A DNA stretch of 64,000 nucleotides, from positions 62,001 to 126,000 of the forward strand of contig JAYKXP010000070.1 in the NCBI GenBank assembly GCA_037176845.1, in the 5' to 3' direction. A program made the translations under genes and the position numbers. The DNA is from Paramarasmius palmivorus. Taxonomy: Eukaryota; Basidiomycota; Agaricomycetes; Agaricales; Marasmiaceae. This document shows positions 11,417 through 22,173 of this stretch, piece after piece; the first letter of the stretch is position 1, and each line of letters starts with the position of its first letter. The notes under the pieces were generated by a model. The model saw only the letters and a program-made list of their open reading frames with translations. It had not been told where the DNA came from and searched no databases.

Positions 11417-12692
11417 ATGTCTGCGAATGCAACAGAGACACAAGTTGCTGCTCCTGCAAAGAAAACGAAAAAGTACCTCAGTCGACCTGCCAGAAAGCAA
11501 GTTAAACCTGGAGAGGTAGAGAAAAAAGAGACCCCACAGACGGGAAAGGAATACAGTACGCAATCAACATTTTCAATTTGCGTCCATAATCGCGAAAACT
11601 GACACTTTCTCCAGATATCTGGTACAATAAGTGGGCTGGAGGAGACAGAGAGGATAGCTATTCCAAGTGCGTATTATAACGCCGTCATAGTCTCGTACCT
11701 TTGTCTGACTGGATTTATAGCAAAGTCAAATCTCAAACGCGATGCAACATCAAACGTGACGCTGGCCTGACACGAGCCAACACCACCGGAATGAGATATT
11801 GTTGTTTATTTTTCGCGAGGGGATGTTGTCCGTATGGCTGGGAGTGCGAGTACCTCCATCAACTACCCGACCCCGATAATGCATTGCCTGACAGCTCGAA
11901 GGACTGTTTCGCTCGAGACAAGTTCGCCGACTATCGAGACGATATGGGTGGTGTTGGAAGTTTCAACAGACAGAATCGGACGTTGTATGTTGGCAGAATA
12001 AAGGAGACAGGTACTGGTCTAGAAACCGAGGAGGTTGTGAGGCGGCATTTCAAAGAGTGGGGTGAGATCGAACGAGGTATGGGTAGACTCTATTCGTTGT
12101 ACCCAGCCCACTCATATTTTTTTCTTCAGATGACTCCGAAACTGGTTGGGCTGTCAAGGTGCTACAATACCGTAGCGTCGCGTTCGTGACTTACAAATCC
12201 GAACTCAGCGCACAGTTTGCGAAAGAAGCTATGGCTTGCCAGTCGTTGGATAACGACGAGATTCTTAACGTTCGTTGGGCGACAGAAGATCCCAATCCCG
12301 TGTCCAAGGTCAACGAGAGAAAGAGGTTGGAAGAGATAGGACAAAAGGTCATCCAGGAGAAGATGGATCCTGGTATAGTGGATGCGATGCGCACAATACG
12401 GGCGCTGGAGGATGGTGATGAATTAGATGATGAGGGTCATCTCATCGAGAACGGCGTAGCTGAGGAGGAAGAGGAGGCGGAGGAAGTCCAGGAACCGGCA
12501 GCGAAGCGTCGAAGGCTGAACAACGAACCACCAGCACAGTCTCAGGGCATTCTTAGCGCTGATACGTTGGAAGGACTGAAGTATTTTGCAGAAATTCGCA
12601 AAAAGAGCGGTGCGGTGCCGACTTCCCGACCCAAAGCACCTCCACCTGCCGCTGGGCTAGGATTGGGAGACTATGGAAGTGACGACGAGTAG
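11417..12692 (+). CDS. CWC2: Pre-mRNA splicing factor Cwc2 (CCCH zinc finger + RRM)
   Basis: Exons 11417-11555, 11615-11666, 11721-12076 and 12130-12692 give 369 aa. Cwc2 belongs to the Prp19-associated (NTC) complex and contacts U6 snRNA in the catalytic spliceosome. The Torus-type start NIWYNKWAGGD, the CCCH finger (RYCCLFFARGCCPYGWECEYLH; C-x6-C-x5-C-x3-H arrangement) and the RRM (NRTLYVGRIKE as RNP2, SVAFVTYKSELSAQFAKEAM as RNP1 region) occur in the family's order, followed by VRWATEDPNP. The tail is acidic and ends with a Gly/Asp-rich SDDE. It lies tail-to-tail with TMA46, with only 96 bp between the stops. Confidence 0.92.
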
Positions 12693-12788
12693 TGTCCTTG
12701 GATTGTATTTTTATGTTGTCAGGTAGTACGAGTACATCTCATGGTTATTGTCACAATGGTTGTATATAAAGCGCAAACTGCAAGTACT

Positions 12789-14195
12789 TTATGCACCATC
12801 CTCGTGATACCCGTCCTGAAGGGCAAGATCCGCAATCCGTTTCTCCTCTGCAGCCAAGTCCTCTTCCTCTTTCTCTCTTCTGTACTTGGCAAGATCCCAG
12901 TCATCTTCACTATCGTCATCCTCGTCCTGGAACCATTCTGGGTTGTATTGGAACTAGAATTGCAGATGTGAGGTAGTGTGGTAATGAATCGAACAACAGG
13001 CCTCACCAAGTCTCTCCCACTCATGCCCGTGTTTTTGCCGGCAGCGCTCTGCGCCTCCTTTGCTTTACGAACGACCTCCTCTTCAGCCTGCTTCTTGTCC
13101 ATTCGTGTCTTCTTCCATTTGGCAAAGGTCTCGGGTGTGACGGGTGTCAAATTAGATCCCAGTTTATGTCGCTGATAGTGAAGAGGTATCAGCGAATGGC
13201 CAGTTGCATAGAAAATATACGGCTTTACCTCGACTTCAAGGAAGTCTTCCAGGCTGATGATATTCGCCTTGGCTGCCTCATCTGCGGCTTTCTTTTGAGA
13301 TTTGAGTACAAATCCAGGCGGAAGAGCATGGCGATATTGACAGCCATCACCGTTGGGACACTCCCAGAACCACCCAAATCTGAGGGGAATTCATCAATAA
13401 GGACGAATGTAACTGAGAATCGAATAGACGACAAACTTCTGGTTCTCGATGGCCTCGATAAAATATTTGCACACAATCTACGTTCTGGGTGAGTTTAACT
13501 GTACCTGGGACCTGGAGGATAGTACTTGCATCGGTGGTAGTCCGTGGGTTTCCATGCTTAGAAAGTACTACTTTGCGGAGCTTTTCTTCGTCCCATGTGT
13601 CCATCGTATCTTCAGGTAACGTTGAGCAATATCGAGAGGGAATAACCAATGCACGCACCATTAGCTTTATCCTCCCGATTGTCTTCGTACAGATTCTTCT
13701 TCTCGACCTTTCGGCCAACGTTAACATCATGACTGAATTTGCACTTGGTCCCCTTCTCGCACTGTCCAGCCTTGAAGTACGCACATAGCACCGTCTTTGG
13801 GTCAACACCAAATGGGACCTTCTGCGAAATGACAGGTTTGATCAGGGCCGCTTCCTCCTTCTTGCGTTTTTCCTCATCAGCTTTTGCCTGTTTACGAAGC
13901 TCCATTTCCTTCTCTTTTTCTAGCACAGCCCTAGATTTTCCTGCACTCTGTTGTTGCTGCTGGATCCTTTGAACCTCTTTCTGGACTTTGGCAGATTTGT
14001 TTTTCTATTGTTGAGCTTAGTTTTCCGGGTTCTGTAAACGCAACGAAACACGAACATTCTTCATTCCAAAGGTCTAAGGTATAGAGGAAAGCTTTGAATC
14101 AGTCAGATTGACCAATTTCGAGGGCGCACGGACTCCAGTACCTTGTCGACCTGGACTTTGGAAGAGCTTCCCTGTTGCTGCTTCTTCGGAGGCAT
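12789..14195 (-). CDS. TMA46: Translation machinery-associated protein Tma46 (DFRP1/ZC3H15 family)
   Basis: Tma46 binds the GTPase Rbg1 and associates with ribosomes. The start [13 protein letters not shown], then [19 protein letters not shown], is typical. Two CCCH fingers follow: [19 protein letters not shown] and [25 protein letters not shown]. After them come the conserved LPPGFVLK and the C-terminal DFRP segment ([20 protein letters not shown], then [18 protein letters not shown]). The gene has at least seven introns. One (13529-13478) has a GC donor, GAT|GCAAGT, joined to CGTAG|ATT; the protein needs this splice. The stop is at 12789-12791 after [12 protein letters not shown]. Confidence 0.92.
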
Positions 14196-15857
14196 CTTGG
14201 AATTGATATGTAGCTTCCGGAACGATTCGAGATGTTAGTTGAGTAATTGACGACGCCAATGATGGTAGGGGACAAGGTGCTGATGTGTGTCGCTGTGTGT
14301 CATAGGCCTCGCCGGCCTCTGCCATCGATGTCATCCGCGATACACTTTTCACCAGCTCTGTATGTAAACAAATACGAAGTTCAAGCTGAATGACCCTTCG
14401 AAAAACATGATACCTTCTTCGGTTTCGCATCCCCTGAACATTGGTGGTTCTCTCACTGGCACGGTAAGTTCGCTTTCGAGCTCCATCGGAGCGAGTATTG
14501 AGCGAGGCATGATTGATTTATTGACTTCTACTAGCTATAGAACAAGTTCTAGGCCGCCTCAAGATACACGCCAGCACGAGTTCTGCGAAGAATATGTTTC
14601 GCGCGTACCGATCCACTGTCAGTTATAAACTTAAAGGCAATTCCTCGCTATCCAAAATCGCCGTCCCGCAGAGAATCCCGAGCCAATGATCCTTTCGAGC
14701 CATTTCAGGGAGGAGGGTCGAATATGTAAGTTGGAGCGCACTCCATATTAGCACCTGCTACTAGCTGTTACTGTCTATTAGACTATTGCGGTGCTCCCCA
14801 AAGCGCCTTTGTGCGTAAAAGCTGGTCCGTATGGTGTCCGAGTCGGACACTCTCGGACAACATCAATGGTCATGGTTCTTTGTGGAGCCATCATTGGCGG
14901 AATGTCAGGTTGGTAGAGACGGATAGAAGGCGATCCTGGGATAGCTAACTTACCTATTTCCCAGGTCCCTCAAACCCCTTGATACTTGCACAAGAACATT
15001 GTCGCTGCCTCGTTTGGGGCATCGGAATGACCTGGGCGTCGTGCGACTGCTAGACTCGAAGCCGGCTGCTTCGGACGATGATATATGCATTCCCTAATCG
15101 CACCGTAGGCTTTGGATGACTGCCTGTAAAAGTTATAATTGGTGCGTGGCTAGTGCCCGGTTCATTCTCTGGAACCCGATTGCCAGTGCGATCACTAGCG
15201 CCAGCGATAATTGACAGCCCGCCGCTTCTTAGAACCCTTTGTAGGGTAGATCAATCTACAATCAATGTCATGGCCGTAACAGCAAACCACCTTGGGATGT
15301 TTGCTCTTCTGTGCGTAGTCTGTAGCGTATTTGGAGTACGACAGAAGAAACAGCTCGAGGATTTGCCCACTATTCCTGAACGAAGTCAAGCGTAGCAAGT
15401 TATTGGATCAGAACGATGCCAACTCTCCTTCGTGGATATTGATAGAACGTGCGTGTTGTCATCAAGACCCCGATCCTGTTTTTGGAGTCTGAGAGTCTCG
15501 CATCACAACGCGCATTTAGATTATCCACAGATCCACATCAAGCTCATGTGTTTTCTCATCCAGAAATTGCCCAAAGGCAGAAAAGTGACATCGAGCCTTC
15601 CAGATTGTGACTTGCAAATGACCTCACAAATGGGCTTAATCCGGAATGCGGGTGGCGCAATTCCATTGGGCACCAGTTTGATGGAGACAATAGCCATACT
15701 TGTGAGCATTTAATTACAATTTTCGTCACTCTGTTCTACGTGCCATACATCCACTGAGTCGTTTCGTATATAGAGCAGCTGGGTGAGCTAATACTGCACA
15801 TACTATTCCATTCCCTTCCTTTCATTCAAACGCGAAGTAGATCTCACCACATCGTTC
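14196..15857. other. intergenic with an unresolved possible small gene
   Basis: An ATG at 14594 opens MFRAYRSTVSYKLKG..., a basic amphipathic start, and a strong GTAAGT donor follows at about 14724. Downstream, 14800-14910 can be read as a hydrophobic stretch (MVMVLCGAIIGGMSG). I could not join these pieces in one frame, so no gene is called. The rest shows no repeat or RNA gene. Confidence 0.3.
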
Positions 15858-16735
15858 ATGACAGAATTCTGGAACCAGCAATCCTTTTACCATCACAACG
15901 TTGAGTACGCACTGAACCCGCATTATACTTGTCTGACTTTAGTGGTCAGCGTTACGAAGTGAAGGAATTTTCTCCTCACTTTGTTGGGGATACATATTCC
16001 CCTTACCAAGAGACTTCGTTGTTGAACGGCCCGCCACACGCTAGACAGCTGGAATCCATCGTTCAAAGTGGCGGGAGAAATGGAGTTGACTACAGTAATG
16101 CGGTGTCCTTTTCAGACTGTTGGTTCGGGGATTTACAGGCCCCTGATGGTTCATGTTCAGAGGAGTTATGTCTCGGTGGACGACAGCCAGATTTATCTCA
16201 GAGGCCATTACTGCCAACACGTTCCATTTCACCGTGCCACTGGCAGCATCAACAATCTGCATACTTCGATGGAGATTTCCTCTGCCACCCAAGAGCTCCG
16301 ATATCAGGCCCTTTGGTCCCGGACGCAAATACATATCTACCAGACTCGGGATGGCGGACCAACGAAATAGTCTCCGTCGCCCCCGCTGACGGCTACGAGA
16401 TACATCTGAGCCCCGATGTAGTCAAGCACGTCGTGGCTACCGGAAACGTCGTTGAGGCCAGTACACGACGGCGTTTGCAAGTCAATCCCGAGCAGTTGTA
16501 CAGCTGTCCGATCCCATCGTGTATGGCCACTTTTACCGCCCGCCATAATTTAAAAAGTATGTCCGTCCTCTATCTATAGTTTCTTCTGCTAGTCTAACTG
16601 ACGTGGGTCTTAGACCACATCAGATCTCACCGGGGAGAGAAGAAACATAAGTGCTTGTATTGCCCATACAAAGCCATCACGAAGTGGGATATTAAACGGC
16701 ACGCGAAGTCGTGTAGATGCCGTCGTATACTGTGA
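15858..16735 (+). CDS. Two-finger zinc-finger protein (type A)
   Basis: Exons 15858-15904, 15943-16556 and 16614-16735 give 260 aa. The first 200 residues are low in recognisable structure. Fingers are at the C-terminus: CPIPSCMATFTARHNLKNHIRSH (C-x4-C-x12-H-x3-H) and CLYCPYKAITKWDIKRHAKSC (C-x2-C-x12-H-x3-C, a C2HC finger), followed by RCRRIL. The second intron interrupts finger 1 directly after NLK in phase 1, exactly as in the zinc-finger genes at 30-59 kb. The Arg-rich lead-in EASTRRR before the fingers also recurs in those genes. It is presumably a DNA-binding nuclear protein; targets are unknown. Confidence 0.8.
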
Positions 16736-18595
16736 TCGCCCATGCTCGGGGTCAGAATCATAAGGTTGGGTGAAAGCGCATTTAAAGTTTGATTCATAAT
16801 TACATTTTGGGTACATTGGTGCCAGATGTATGGCACCTATCTTCAGGTGATTATTGTCGTACGTATCTGTATCTTGTCACCTATAGGAACCTCGGACTTT
16901 CATCTGCATGTATGGAAATGTTCATTCTTCTCCATTGTGTCAAATTGTTCCTCATTTTCGATACTCCAGGCCAATAGAGTTGGAATGTGATTGACCAATC
17001 CCATACAATCTCTCGCCAGTTGTACCAGGCATTTGTGAATGCGCCTGTAATGCCATCATGCAGGCACACTGTCATGACTCTTCGTGAGGCGACCATGAAC
17101 CAAGAACCTATTATTGAAAGTCGCGTGGTTCTCAAGCTATTGTATGATTGGGGATATCTCGGACTCTACATCGACAGCTGCAGATTTGAAACACCGGATG
17201 CTTTTGCGGAAACGAGGAATTCTTCGCACCTCGAGTTCGCCGTGTCACTGGGTAGATAAGTGTGCTCACCTTTCCACACCTTTCCACACTGTTTCGAAGC
17301 TGCATCTATCTGAAGCTTCCAGCGATCAGGACGGTGAAAGAGATACAAGCGAAGATGAATAGACCAATGCTAAGCGCTGAACCCGAACTCTCGCTACAGT
17401 GTCAATCATTCAACAGAGTCGTGTGTCAAAGCATGTCATCGATGAGAAATTCCATTCGGCTGCGGGGAGCGCCTGAACATACCGGAAAGTTCCACCTCAG
17501 GAACCTGGTACTCGACGTGCTACGATTGGTCTTGAAGTTTTGATGACCAAAGCGTCACGGCGTACGACGCCGTAACCTCTGTATTGTTTCTGTACGCAAA
17601 TGTAGAGCATAGGGTTCTCTTGGCATCTTCGTCGTTGCAATTGGAATGATCCTGGGGGATGCCAGTTGACGAATTGTATGAACCGAATTAATAGGCTTGA
17701 AAATGTGAGATCTTCCTGTAAGTAACTGATAGTAAGGGCAGTACATTCCTGGTCGCAGTTTGATTTGACACTACTTGATAGTTATTCCTTTAGTGGGGAA
17801 GAGTTGTTACCATCCGCCTGGGGATTCTCGGATGGGTTGCAGTGAGCGGGAGGGGCAAAGCGACGCACACTCTGGCCTACCTCGCTTACCTTCCTGGCCT
17901 GTTAACTCCTTCCGTATTTCTTTGGCCTGCAAAGGTTGTGAGCCATTACTCCTAATCATGAGAAAGCATCTGCCCACTTCTGGACCCAAGTGTCTTCAGC
18001 GAATGCAAAAACACGAACACCAGGTTTACCGCCGACGAGATCGGTAATCTATTGCCTTCGCCACGGCCTTATTGTTCGCGTATAAAAAAAACCAAGGATA
18101 TAGTTACCGCTTACTTGTAGTCGGAAGCAGAATGCGACGGCGTGCGGGCTTCACTTGTTCTCTATTGAAAGGTGAATGTGGCATGGAAGCGAGAAGGGAC
18201 CAATCAAGCGTGACTTAGCATCGGTGTATCCCAATCCCGGTCTGCTCTCACACTTCTGAGCGCAGCAAACGGAGATTATGTACACTGGAATTGAGGCGGG
18301 AAAATGGCAGTCATGATGTACCAAGGCCTGCAAGCCTTAGCCCCATCCTTGCCCTTCTTTCGCCCCAACATTTGGCGCGACTTGGAGTTGTCTCGGATCA
18401 GCGCTCGTGCGGAGAGAACTTCGCATTAGATTCCTGCCTGTCTATTTCACGCGACGAGCAAGGATAAGTTGTCTGTTATCGTCGATTCCCTACACACCGG
18501 AATCCTTATAATGGAGGAGACATCCGAAGTCCGAGCGAAGTAGTTGGTCAAATGACTTACATTCAACAAGTCGTACAATTCAGCGGCTTTGTGTT
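16736..18595. other. intergenic, nothing recognised
   Basis: About 1.9 kb with only short frames on both strands. I see no transposase, tRNA or tandem repeat. Confidence 0.45.
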
Positions 18596-19599
18596 CTACA
18601 ATCGTGCTTCTTTGATCCATCCGTCTAATAGCTTCCAGATCGTCCTCTGCTCTTCTGTCCATTCATCTCGCTTATCGCTTGCACAACTACCGCACACGCC
18701 TTCCTTCTCCCAGTCCAAGTTCTTCAATCTTTCTAATTCCTCTAGGGGCTTCCCAGTACCTCCCTCGCTCAACGCCGGGGCGATGACCAGTGGCATCCAA
18801 CGATCTGCAACTATATCAGTGCAGGCCATATGAGAAGTAGCAGGCGGAGTGAAGAGAAGTGGGGTGAATTGGTCGATGAGGCGTTGCATGAGAGTCATGA
18901 CCTGCTGTGTCATTTCTTCCACAACTTGTGGTTGAATCCATCCAGGAAAGGTGTCGAGATGAGATTGCGTGACGAGGTAGTAGAGAAGCGGTTTCTGGGC
19001 CTGGTGTTTTTGCTGATTAGGCTCCGTCAATGCGAATATCTAGAAGTGAATGTACCTTCTGGATATCATTCAGCATTGCTATCGCCATGGCATCCTCCGC
19101 AGAATCAAATCTGAACGTTGCGAGTACATCTGGTTCAGTCGGAAACAGCGAAGTAAAGCAATCGACTGCATGTTCGTGCAAACGAGGAAAATCCAGCTGA
19201 TCAGGCTTCGATATCCGTAATGCGGAAGCAATACGATTATAATCAGACTCTGGGGAAAGAGAGCTTGTGAATTTTGGGATCTAATTGTCAATGGAAAAGA
19301 ATAGGTCACAACTCACTTTCGACCGTAGATATGATCCAGTAACATCTAAATCACGAGCATCTACCCTTCGATCATGGTCGATATTGGCATAGTGCAGTCT
19401 GGAAATTCCAGATTCGACTTCATCAAGAGCAGCAGGGCCTGCTTTGTTGAACACCGAATGTAGATATGGTGAATGATCCGATAACTTGGAGAGGTGAATC
19501 TTGTAGAGCGTATCGCTTGCTTCGGGGGACTTGACGTGGATTATGGCGTCACATCGTCGAACCAGTACTGCAAGCTCTTGACTGGAGACATGCTGGGAC
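18596..19599 (-). CDS. BTB/POZ-like protein of an agaricomycete family (5' end unresolved)
   Basis: Three exons are clear: 19599-19317, 19280-19056 and 19000-18596. Exon a carries a BTB-like segment (CDAIIHVKSPEASDTLYKIH followed by LSKLSDHSPYLHSVF). Exon b includes IPKFTSSLSPESDYNRIASA and AEDAMAIAMLNDIQK. Exon c has PLLYYLVTQSHLDTFPGW, LLFTPPATSHMACTDIVAD and DWEKEGVCGSCASDKRDEWT, which resemble the C-terminal part of BTB proteins common in mushrooms. BTB proteins often act as substrate adaptors for cullin-3 ligases; no such link is shown here. No in-frame Met precedes exon a, so a further 5' exon must exist upstream of 19600, but I could not place it. Confidence 0.65.
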
Positions 19600-20376
19600 C
19601 TGAGTTGGTGATAAGAGGAAGAAAACCGGTTACTTATCGTAATCCCCGAACTCCGGTTCCTTTATTACTCACCGCTATCCCAAAACAAGAAAGTCGATTT
19701 CTAACATGTTAAACTATTCAAGCAAAAAAGCTTCATGTGTGGGAACTTGGGTCTGCGGTATCTCTGCCCTGCTTTTCCTCATAATCTAGACCCCAAGGTG
19801 CACGCAAAACTTATTCCGTTACAGGATGCTCTTGAGTGGCACATCGCATCAATATAGAGCCCAACAGTACTTGTCAGGGTTCGTATTGAATCACTGCCTC
19901 ATTTGTTGCTAGACTCATTTAGGGCTAGATATCAGATACTGGACTGGGCTCCCAGAGAACTGTGTTGTCCTGACAGCTATTCGTTCTTCCTTTATTCCGA
20001 ATCGGCTTGGACAGCTATGTACGAGTCACATCCTAGCGACATTCACACTCGAGCCAAAACTCACTGATCAACCTTATATGAGATGATGTAGTACCTAGAG
20101 AAGTAGCATATAATTTAGTGTCATGACTTCTCGGTGGTGACACTTGAGAAACGTTGCAATCCAGATTTCCATGGTCAGATGAATCTCGAGCAGCTGTTAA
20201 CTTCATATAGCGTACAGCTAATGTATGGTATAGGCCTACAGTGTAAACTACATTTTCGCATTTTGAGCAAATTCGAGAGAATATGTACTCGCCACGGTAG
20301 CCTAGTACGGCATTGGGGCGCGAATCTAGTGATTACAACTCCCACACTAACTATCTCCCCTTCTCCGACTGCCACG
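19600..20376. other. intergenic; may hold the missing first exon of the BTB gene
   Basis: A good GTGAGT donor on the minus strand lies near 19671, but the frames before it hit stops. No other feature is visible. Confidence 0.35.
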
Positions 20377-21812
20377 ATGGACCAAGACGTTGACATGGAT
20401 GCCCCAGAAATCTCTACTCTACGCGAGGAAGCGACTCCTCCACCTTCTAAAGCCAGCAATCCTGGATTTCGTCTCAAACTCGTAGTCAAAGACAAGACGA
20501 AAACAATAGCTTCCTCTTCTTCCGCAAACCGCCACTACGGTGATGACGACGACGGCGAAGACGATGATGAGGACCAAGAAGACCAGCTCATTGACGACGA
20601 AGATTCACCAGCACCAGCTCCTGGACAAGCCTCGACTCCTCAAAACGCAAAGCGGCAGCAGCAGCATCGTCATCAGGTCCAAAGCGCAAATCCCGCAAGA
20701 GCGATAATGGGAAAGAAGGCGGCACCGGATGGTGCAGAAGGTCGAGGTAAAATCAAGGAGAAGGTTTTACAACAAACGGGTGCGCCATATCTCGCGCCTA
20801 CGATGACCACCTTTCAAGCCAGTCCGGCGACTGAACACACTGAAGATTCAGGAACGGATAGTCAGATTAACATCAATATCGAAGAGCCGGACCAACCTCT
20901 TTCGGGATCTCCAAAAGCTGCAAAAAAGAAAGTCAAGAAGGCAAAGTCTGGTCCTTCAAAGTGCGTAATTCCGCTGTAATCCTATTTCTGCTGACTTACA
21001 TTGTTTCAGGCTCAAACTCTTGCCTCCAATGTTACCGCAAGATGACGCAGGTGTGCTCAGCGAAGGTACGTGTGTATATCCTATAGCTGGCTATCTGTTA
21101 AATGACTGTACTATGTATTACAGGGATGACGGGTACCGCTGCTTCATCTCCAGCCGCCCATCCAGCAGAAGACTCGAACTCTCCCGAACCCGAAGGCGGC
21201 TCGGTGCCGATAGAACTTGGTTCCGACGCTCCTTCTGCTTTACAAGCTACAGCAACGGTCGACGAACAGCCTATAAGCCTCGAAGGCGTTCCTATACCCG
21301 TCTACCCACTCCCAAATAAACCTTTCCCCGTTTTACCTCCGCCGAAAATCAGTTCTGGCAACGCTCCAGTCATACCTCTCGACAAGACCAAAGCCAGACC
21401 ACGACACTGGCGTGTAGCAAATCGAGAAATCCGGGGTATTGCTGGTGGAAGGTGGTTCGTTCGCGCGTGGGTTGGTGACAAGGAATCAGAGTTTGCCAAC
21501 GTCATGCAAGCTCAGAAGGCTGCTGGTGCAGATGGGCAGGGAGCTGGGGCTGGGTTGAATGGTGTTACGCTTCCCAAGCTCGCTGGCGTGTCGATATCGG
21601 CTCCTCAGGGTTCTACCGGCAGCGGTGGTAAGGGGTCGAGGAAAAAGGGTGCTAATTCCTCTAGATCTGGGTCTTCGGTGCCTGAGCATGCCAATGGTGC
21701 TGGAAGCGTCAGCGCTCGAGGCCCCTCGAAGATGAGGATTTCGCAAATGGCGCCACCGCCTCCCTCGAGTGACGCTGGCGATATAGAGGCTACTGAAGCT
21801 CCGGGTTCGTAA
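20377..21812 (+). CDS. Disordered acidic/basic protein, paralog 1 (unknown function)
   Basis: Exons 20377-20960, 21010-21065 and 21124-21812 give 442 aa. The N-terminus (ISTLREEATPPPSK, GFRLKLVVKDKTKTIASSSS) is followed by a strongly acidic run (GDDDDGEDDDEDQEDQLIDD) and Lys/Arg-rich segments. The conserved C-terminal part has YPLPNKPFPVLPPPK, IPLDKTKARPRHWRVANREI, RGIAGGRWFVRAWVGDKESE and, near the end, SKMRISQMAPPPPSSDAGD. The mix of acidic and basic patches suggests a chromatin-associated protein, possibly a subunit of a remodelling complex, but I do not recognise a defined domain. The gene directly downstream (22174-24186) is a paralog. It lacks the internal repeats present in that copy. 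Confidence 0.75.
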
Positions 21813-22173
21813 ACCATCACTAATGTTTTCTTCTCGCATGGGACCTGTCTATTTATGCTAAGCTTTGTATAATCTGCTATCATTTCCATGCATGTCCGAT
21901 TCTCGAGCTTTGATTACTGTTCTTTTTCTGTATTATGGAGGAATATTAGGATATAGGTACTACATATACAATCTCGACTACATTGGATGTTATCCTACTA
22001 GATGCAATCGACTAGAATTCAAACCATCTGGCCTTGGTGATATTAGGAGCCCAGAGCCGACTAGGTGAGCGCTTATTCTATCTTTGATATTTGGAATTCT
22101 TGATCAAGTTGATGCGTGGGTCACTGCGTGACAATTCGCAAGGCTAAACTTTTTCCATATCCACAACGTCGAC
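21813..22173. other. spacer between the two paralogs
   Basis: AT-rich 361 bp with no frame. Just before the second copy, GTCGACATGGAT matches GTTGACATGGAT inside the first copy. The first copy's initiator ATG, five codons upstream, has no counterpart here. Confidence 0.5.
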
